Source: Clostridia bacterium (lineage in GTDB: Bacteria; Bacillota; Clostridia; Oscillospirales; CAG-272). Taken from it: a DNA stretch of 34,275 bases. Of the stretch, positions 29,996-34,275 are shown in pieces. The notes below the pieces were generated by a model. That model was not told the DNA's origin. It saw nothing but the letters and a program-made list of their open reading frames with translations, and made no database searches. The stretch covers positions 1-34,275 of the forward strand of contig JAFYBN010000105.1 in the NCBI GenBank assembly GCA_017540175.1. Direction: 5' to 3'. The first letter of the stretch is position 1. Each line of letters opens with the position of its first letter. The position numbers and the translations under genes are program-made.

Positions 29996-31024
29996 ATGAT
30001 CAAAACAATTGGTATCGTCAGTCTGTCGAGCGGGATTCTCGGCGAACCCTATATCCGCTTTGAAGCCGAGATCGGCCTTCGCCGACTGAAGGAATACGGT
30101 CTGAATGTAAAATTCATGCCGCATGCTTTGAAGGGAATCGACTACATCAAAGCGCACCCGGAGAAAAGAGCGGAGGATCTCCTGCAGGCGTTCCGTGATC
30201 CCGAGATCGATATGATTCTCTGCGCCATCGGCGGGGACGATACTTACCGCCTGCTGCCGTACCTGTTCGATCACGACGAGCTTGCAAACGCCGTGACGGA
30301 CAAGATATTTCTCGGCTTTTCGGACACGACGATCAACCATCTCATGCTGCACAAGGTCGGACTGAACACTTTTTACGGACAGGCTTTTCTTCCCGACGTC
30401 TGCGAACTGAGTCCGGAAATGCACCCTTATACGCGGAAATACTTTGAGGAGTTGATTTCTGCCGGAGGTGTCCGTGAAATAACGCCCAGCGACGTCTGGT
30501 ATGAAGAACGGAAAAGCTATGCGCCCGATCAGGTCGGCAAACCGCTGACCGCTCATCCCGACTGCGGGTTTGAGTTACTGCAGGGCTCTCCCGTTTTTTC
30601 CGGCAAAATCCTCGGCGGGTGCATCGACTCCATGTATGATCTGTTCAGCACCGAGCTGTATGCGGATATGCCGGTTCTGTGCGAAAAATACCATTTGTTC
30701 CCCGACGCGGAGGACTGGAAAGGACGCATCCTGCTTCTGGAATCCAGCGAAGAAAAACCTTCACCGGAAAAGTATCGGCAGTCGCTTCTATACCTGAAAG
30801 AACGAGGCTTGTTTGACGCCGTCTCGGGCGTGCTCGCCGGGAAGCCCATGGACGGGACTTACGCGCCGGAATACCGGCAGCTTCTGATTCAGGTCATAGA
30901 CGATCACGATCTTCCGGTCGTTTTCAACCTGAACGTCGGACACGCGATGCCGCGGTGCATCATTCCGTTCGGTGTTGAAGCGTCCGTCGACGCGGAAAAG
31001 CAGATGATCCGGTTTGCCGTTTGA
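29996..31024 (+). CDS. S66-family LD-carboxypeptidase (LdcA/MccF-like)
   Basis: A 342-residue serine peptidase of family S66. Members cleave the L,D bond of peptidoglycan tetrapeptides or, in the MccF branch, inactivate microcin C-type aminoacyl-nucleotide antibiotics. The catalytic triad can be placed: Ser109 in the nucleophile elbow GFSDTT, Glu249 in ILLLESSEE, and His316 in NVGHAMPR. The N-terminal IGIVSLSSG and AIGGDDTYRLLPYL segments also fit, and the length is normal. The ATG at 29996 has GGAGG 4 nt upstream. The long insert around residues 140-190 and the sequence near Ser109 resemble the MccF-like branch in my judgement, but the substrate cannot be decided. No signal peptide is present, so it acts in the cytoplasm. 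Confidence 0.88.
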   Translation: MIKTIGIVSLSSGILGEPYIRFEAEIGLRRLKEYGLNVKFMPHALKGIDYIKAHPEKRAEDLLQAFRDPEIDMILCAIGGDDTYRLLPYLFDHDELANAVTDKIFLGFSDTTINHLMLHKVGLNTFYGQAFLPDVCELSPEMHPYTRKYFEELISAGGVREITPSDVWYEERKSYAPDQVGKPLTAHPDCGFELLQGSPVFSGKILGGCIDSMYDLFSTELYADMPVLCEKYHLFPDAEDWKGRILLLESSEEKPSPEKYRQSLLYLKERGLFDAVSGVLAGKPMDGTYAPEYRQLLIQVIDDHDLPVVFNLNVGHAMPRCIIPFGVEASVDAEKQMIRFAV

Positions 31025-31052
31025 GAAAAGGAAACATCCGACCTGTCAATCT

Positions 31053-31076
31053 GTTCCCGGCTGTAAAACCGGGAAC
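31053..31076 (+). terminator. Hairpin after the carboxypeptidase gene
   Basis: GTTCCCGG (31053-31060) and CCGGGAAC (31069-31076) form a perfect 8-bp stem with an 8-nt loop, about 30 nt after the stop codon. No T-run follows, so termination is uncertain. Confidence 0.45.
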
Positions 31077-31141
31077 GGACGGCGCTCTGCGGACCTGCCG
31101 GCAGCGGGCGGTTCCGACATCCGAAATAACAGAGGAAAAAC

Positions 31142-31909
31142 ATGCGTATGAGAAAAAACGAAATCCCGATTCTGGAATATGATGATAACCCCGCCGCGGT
31201 CATCATGCCCGACCACGAGCATCTGAACATTCGCCTGCCCCCCAAAGCGGTTTTTGCTTTTTTGGGCGACGCGATAGACCGATATGCCAAGGCTCACAGC
31301 GCGGTATTGGCCGCTCACTTTGAGTCGATCACAAAAAAGTATCCTGTCTATCTGCTCGAAAAAGACGGACAGCGGTTTTGCCTTGCAGAGGCTCCTGTCG
31401 GAGCTCCTGCGGCCGTACAGATTTTAGACTGGCTGATCGCTTACGGCGCTCGGAAAATCGTCAGCGCCGGTTCCTGCGGCGCGCTTGAACATTTTGACGA
31501 GAATACGTTTTTGGTTCCCTATAAGGCGTTGAGAGACGAAGGAACGTCCTACCATTATCTGCCCGCGTCAAGATTTGTCGAAACGGCAAAGGACGCAAGA
31601 GCGGCCATTGAAAAAACCTTAAAGAACCGTGGCCTGAACTATACGGAAGTCATCACCTGGACAACGGACGGTTTTTACAGAGAAACACGGGAAAAAGCTG
31701 CCTATAGAAAAAGCGAAGGCTGCGCCGTCGTAGAAATGGAATGCGCCGCCTTGGCGGCTTGCGCTGAGCTCCGGGGAGCGGTTTGGGGAGAACTCCTGTT
31801 TACGGCGGACACCCTTGCCGATACGGAACACTATGACGAACGGAATTGGGGCGCAGATTCGATCGATTATGCCCTGGAGTTGTGTATCGAATCTGTTTTG
31901 AACATGTAA
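31142..31909 (+). CDS. Nucleoside phosphorylase (PNP/UDP family)
   Basis: A 255-residue enzyme of the purine-nucleoside/uridine phosphorylase superfamily, which splits nucleosides with phosphate into base and ribose-1-phosphate. The phosphate/ribose-site motif KIVSAGSCGAL (about residue 101) and the ribose-binding VVEMECAALAA (about 198) are clear, as is the closing FTADTLADTEHYDERNW. The exact base preference cannot be told. The ATG at 31142 has AGAGGA 5 nt upstream. It is probably cotranscribed or nearly so with the carboxypeptidase gene 117 nt upstream. A GC-rich dyad (31930-31947, GCCGCC/GGCGGC) follows. Confidence 0.88.
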   Translation: MRMRKNEIPILEYDDNPAAVIMPDHEHLNIRLPPKAVFAFLGDAIDRYAKAHSAVLAAHFESITKKYPVYLLEKDGQRFCLAEAPVGAPAAVQILDWLIAYGARKIVSAGSCGALEHFDENTFLVPYKALRDEGTSYHYLPASRFVETAKDARAAIEKTLKNRGLNYTEVITWTTDGFYRETREKAAYRKSEGCAVVEMECAALAACAELRGAVWGELLFTADTLADTEHYDERNWGADSIDYALELCIESVLNM

Positions 31910-32012
31910 GGCCGCCGCAAGCCGCCCCAGCCGCCGTCACAGGCGGCGCGGAGCGGACAAAGTGCTTTCCGCATTCCCGCGTGTCCCTGCACGAAATATT
32001 TTCGAAATGCTC

Positions 32013-32041
32013 TTGCATATCCTTCGACACAGTGATATAAT
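32013..32041 (+). promoter_or_regulatory. Promoter of the SpaA/Cna-B adhesin gene
   Basis: TTGCAT (32013-32018), a 17-bp spacer and TATAAT (32036-32041), about 75 nt before the adhesin start. Confidence 0.75.
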
Positions 32042-32115
32042 GCAATTGAATTAAAGTTAATCCTTCGCTCTTCCGGCCTGCGGAGGGAATTGAGCGGAGA
32101 TATCCGGAGGTATTT

Positions 32116-34275
32116 ATGAGAATCAAACGCTTGTTCACGGTCCTTTTGGTCCTCTGCCTTGCTGCGGCAGCCGCGCTGTCTGTCGACGCGGCCAGGGCAG
32201 ACGGACCGAAAAATCCCGCAAGTGTCGGGCTCAGCGCTCTTGTGGAACTCGAGGGCATGGACCTCAAATCCGACATGTTTTCATTTGGACTGTACACGCT
32301 CAGCGGCTCGACACTGCAGACTAAAAATAACGACGCGGACGGAAACGTGGTATTTGGCGATCTCACATTCGCCGAGCCCGGCACATACGTCTATCAGGTC
32401 CAGCAAGTCCTCCCCGGGTCACTTGAATCCGGCATGATCTATTCGCTTGAGGTGTACACGGTAACGGTAACGGTTACTGACGACGGAACCGATCATCTCA
32501 AAGCGGAAACTGTCATCAGGAATGACGGCGGCAACGACGTGAAAGTCATGAGTTTTGAGAACACGTACAAAGCAGGGACGATATCCGTAGTGTTTGGCGG
32601 AAAAAATGTCGTTTACGGATTCGACTCGTGCGACGAACCGTTCTATTTCACGCTTTATGAAGGCGCAAAGGAGCTCCGGACAAAGTCCGCCATAGGAACG
32701 GGCGATTATCGGTTCGATCCCATCGTCTACGAAGAAGGGGGCGAGCATAATTACACGGTCTGCCTGTCATCGACGAACGTTAATACGGATTACGTTTACA
32801 GCGATAAAATATTCGAAATCAATGTTGTTGTAACCGATAATATGGCGGGTACACTCTCCGCGAAGGTGACGGGGGCAAAAAGTAACGGCACGGGTCTTGA
32901 TTTTGAGAGTTTTTACGTGTGCGTCAATGTCATGTGTGTCGACGCGGAGGACGGTACGCCGCTCAGCGGGGGTAAGTTCCAGCTTTTCGACGGGGAAGGC
33001 AGTGTCGTTGACGAGTGGACAGGCACCGTGCAAGCCCACAAGAGCAAGAGCTTGAAGATGGACGAGACGTACACTCTGAAGGAGAAATCGGCGCCGGGAG
33101 GCTATATCATTGCCGACGAGACCACCTTCAGCATTGACGATACCGGCAAGGTAACGAGCTCCGGCACAACCACGACCGATAAAGAAGGCCGCACCGTGCT
33201 GCTGGTCGAAAACGTAAAGATGCCGGAAGCTACAGTGGTCCTGACCGGCACCGTGAACCTGGTAGGCCGTGATCTGACCGAAGACGAATTCACCTTCAAT
33301 GTGTGGGAGGGCGAGGCCCTTGTCGCAATCGGTAAAAATACCGACGACGGCAGGATCGTCTTTGATACGATCAAATACACTACGGACGACGCCGGTCGTC
33401 ATGTCTACACCGTGACCGAGGATGACAACGGTGACAGCACCGTCATTTCCGACGACAGTGAGATCCAAGTGACCGTGGAGGTGACGACGGGCAGTACCGA
33501 CAGCCTGGAGGCGAAGATCATCGAGGGCGAAAACAGTATAATCTTTACCAATACTCAGGTGAACGTGGTCAAGAAGGATCTCGACGGCAGCATGCTTTCC
33601 GACGCGGATCTGCAGGTGCTTGACAGCGAAGGCGACGTTGTGGATTCCTGGATCTCGGATAAGAACGTTGGGATTCACGCTGTTGAGGGTCTGGAATACG
33701 GTAAGGAATATACCCTGCACGAAGTCTCCGCGCCTGAAGGGTTCATTCTCTCTGACGATATCACCTTTACCGTCAATAAGGACGGCAGCATCGACTGCGA
33801 CAGCCTGGATGCCGACGGCAGCCTGCTGATGATCGATGTCAAGACGCTGGTGAAGGTCAGCGTGACCGATATCGCCGACGGAGCTGAGCTCGAAGGCGCG
33901 ACGATCCAGGTCCTCGACAAGGACGGGAACGTCGTAGAAGAATGGGTCTCTTCAGACGAAGCCCATGAGATCAAAGGCCTGAAGACGGGCGTGGAATACA
34001 CGCTCGAGGAAACCGTCGCGCCGGACGGATATACCGTCGCGTCTCAGACCAAGTTCAGCCTCGATGAAACGGGAAAGGTCACCTCGACCGGAACCGTGAC
34101 CGAAGACGGCGTCATGCTCGTGGAGAACGCGAAAACCGGCGTGAAGGTCAGCGTGACTGATATCGCCGACGGGGCCGAGCTCGAGGGCGCGACGATCCAG
34201 GTCCTTGACAAGGATGGAAAAGTCGTCGAAGAATGGGTCTCATCAGACGAAGCCCATGAGATCAAAGGGCTGAAG
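32116..34275 (+). CDS. Large secreted pilin-like adhesin with SpaA/Cna-B repeats (3' end outside window)
   Basis: The first 720 codons of a surface protein; the frame is still open at the window edge. A signal peptide (residues 1-~29) is followed by modules of two kinds. The first are pilin/isopeptide-type domains (FctA/Spy0128-like), for example MFSFGLYTLSG...VMSFENTYKAG and EFTFNVWEGEALVAIG...IIFTNTQ. The second are SpaA/prealbumin-like domains of the form VxVxxxDGTPLSGGKFQLFD...TYTLKEKSAPGGYIIADE, repeating to the end. The last 97-residue unit (VKVSVTDIADGAELEG...) starts a second, nearly identical copy at 34141. Such modules often carry internal Lys-Asn isopeptide bonds, and full-length proteins end in a sortase motif, which cannot be checked here. 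The ATG has CGGAGG 6 nt upstream. Confidence 0.88.
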   Translation, partial: MRIKRLFTVLLVLCLAAAAALSVDAARADGPKNPASVGLSALVELEGMDLKSDMFSFGLYTLSGSTLQTKNNDADGNVVFGDLTFAEPGTYVYQVQQVLPGSLESGMIYSLEVYTVTVTVTDDGTDHLKAETVIRNDGGNDVKVMSFENTYKAGTISVVFGGKNVVYGFDSCDEPFYFTLYEGAKELRTKSAIGTGDYRFDPIVYEEGGEHNYTVCLSSTNVNTDYVYSDKIFEINVVVTDNMAGTLSAKVTGAKSNGTGLDFESFYVCVNVMCVDAEDGTPLSGGKFQLFDGEGSVVDEWTGTVQAHKSKSLKMDETYTLKEKSAPGGYIIADETTFSIDDTGKVTSSGTTTTDKEGRTVLLVENVKMPEATVVLTGTVNLVGRDLTEDEFTFNVWEGEALVAIGKNTDDGRIVFDTIKYTTDDAGRHVYTVTEDDNGDSTVISDDSEIQVTVEVTTGSTDSLEAKIIEGENSIIFTNTQVNVVKKDLDGSMLSDADLQVLDSEGDVVDSWISDKNVGIHAVEGLEYGKEYTLHEVSAPEGFILSDDITFTVNKDGSIDCDSLDADGSLLMIDVKTLVKVSVTDIADGAELEGATIQVLDKDGNVVEEWVSSDEAHEIKGLKTGVEYTLEETVAPDGYTVASQTKFSLDETGKVTSTGTVTEDGVMLVENAKTGVKVSVTDIADGAELEGATIQVLDKDGKVVEEWVSSDEAHEIKGLK
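33850..34275 (+). repeat. 291-bp tandem repeat in the adhesin gene (second copy cut by window end)
   Basis: One unit runs 33850-34140 and a second begins at 34141 and continues past the window edge. Each encodes a 97-residue SpaA-type domain. The overlapping 135 nt are almost identical, with a handful of mostly silent changes, so the array is recent or kept similar by recombination. Confidence 0.85.

Overview
The window looks like a GC-rich member of the Clostridia (Oscillospirales- or Christensenellales-like gut Firmicutes). This is an inference from strong AGGAGG ribosome binding sites, sigma-A promoters, an ECF-type BioY, heterodimeric ABC exporters, BspA-like LRR, DUF6273, beta-helix and SpaA/Cna-B surface proteins. 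No rRNA, tRNA or CRISPR array was recognised.

Region 1 (1-~6200) is the right-hand part of a mobilizable element. It carries a CHC2 zinc-finger primase-like gene, a P4/D5-type primase-helicase, a vapBC toxin-antitoxin pair, a MobV relaxase with a plausible oriT just upstream, a small accessory gene and a large serine recombinase. The left end lies outside the window. Region 2 (6290-13080, minus strand) holds bioY and a three-gene ABC operon: two paralogous ~885-residue FtsX-type permeases and one LolD/MacB-type ATPase. Region 3 (13270-17610, plus strand) is a MarR regulator followed by an overlapping pair of ABC exporter half-transporters with one canonical and one degenerate ATP site. The MarR and permease promoters are near-perfect and back to back. 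Region 4 is a lipoprotein with a beta-propeller domain (17714-19837).

Region 5 (19920-28770) begins with the RlmCD/RumA-type rRNA uracil methyltransferase. Its last 50 nt (21078-21127) recur ungapped, though diverged, at 22484-22533 and 28370-28419, and a weaker partial copy lies at 28613. Between these copies sit unrelated genes: an LRR protein, a DUF6273 protein, a frameshifted beta-helix adhesin with a 46-residue small ORF, and a truncated kinase-like ORF that runs into the last copy. The 3' end of this methyltransferase gene is a known integration site for mobile elements in streptococci. The array therefore looks like the record of repeated insertions at one attachment site, or a slowly assembled cassette array. 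This is the most interesting observation in the window.

Region 6 (28762-34275) carries a DUF3267 membrane zincin, a small lipoprotein, an S66 LD-carboxypeptidase, a nucleoside phosphorylase, and the first 720 codons of a large secreted pilin-like/SpaA-repeat adhesin that runs off the window.
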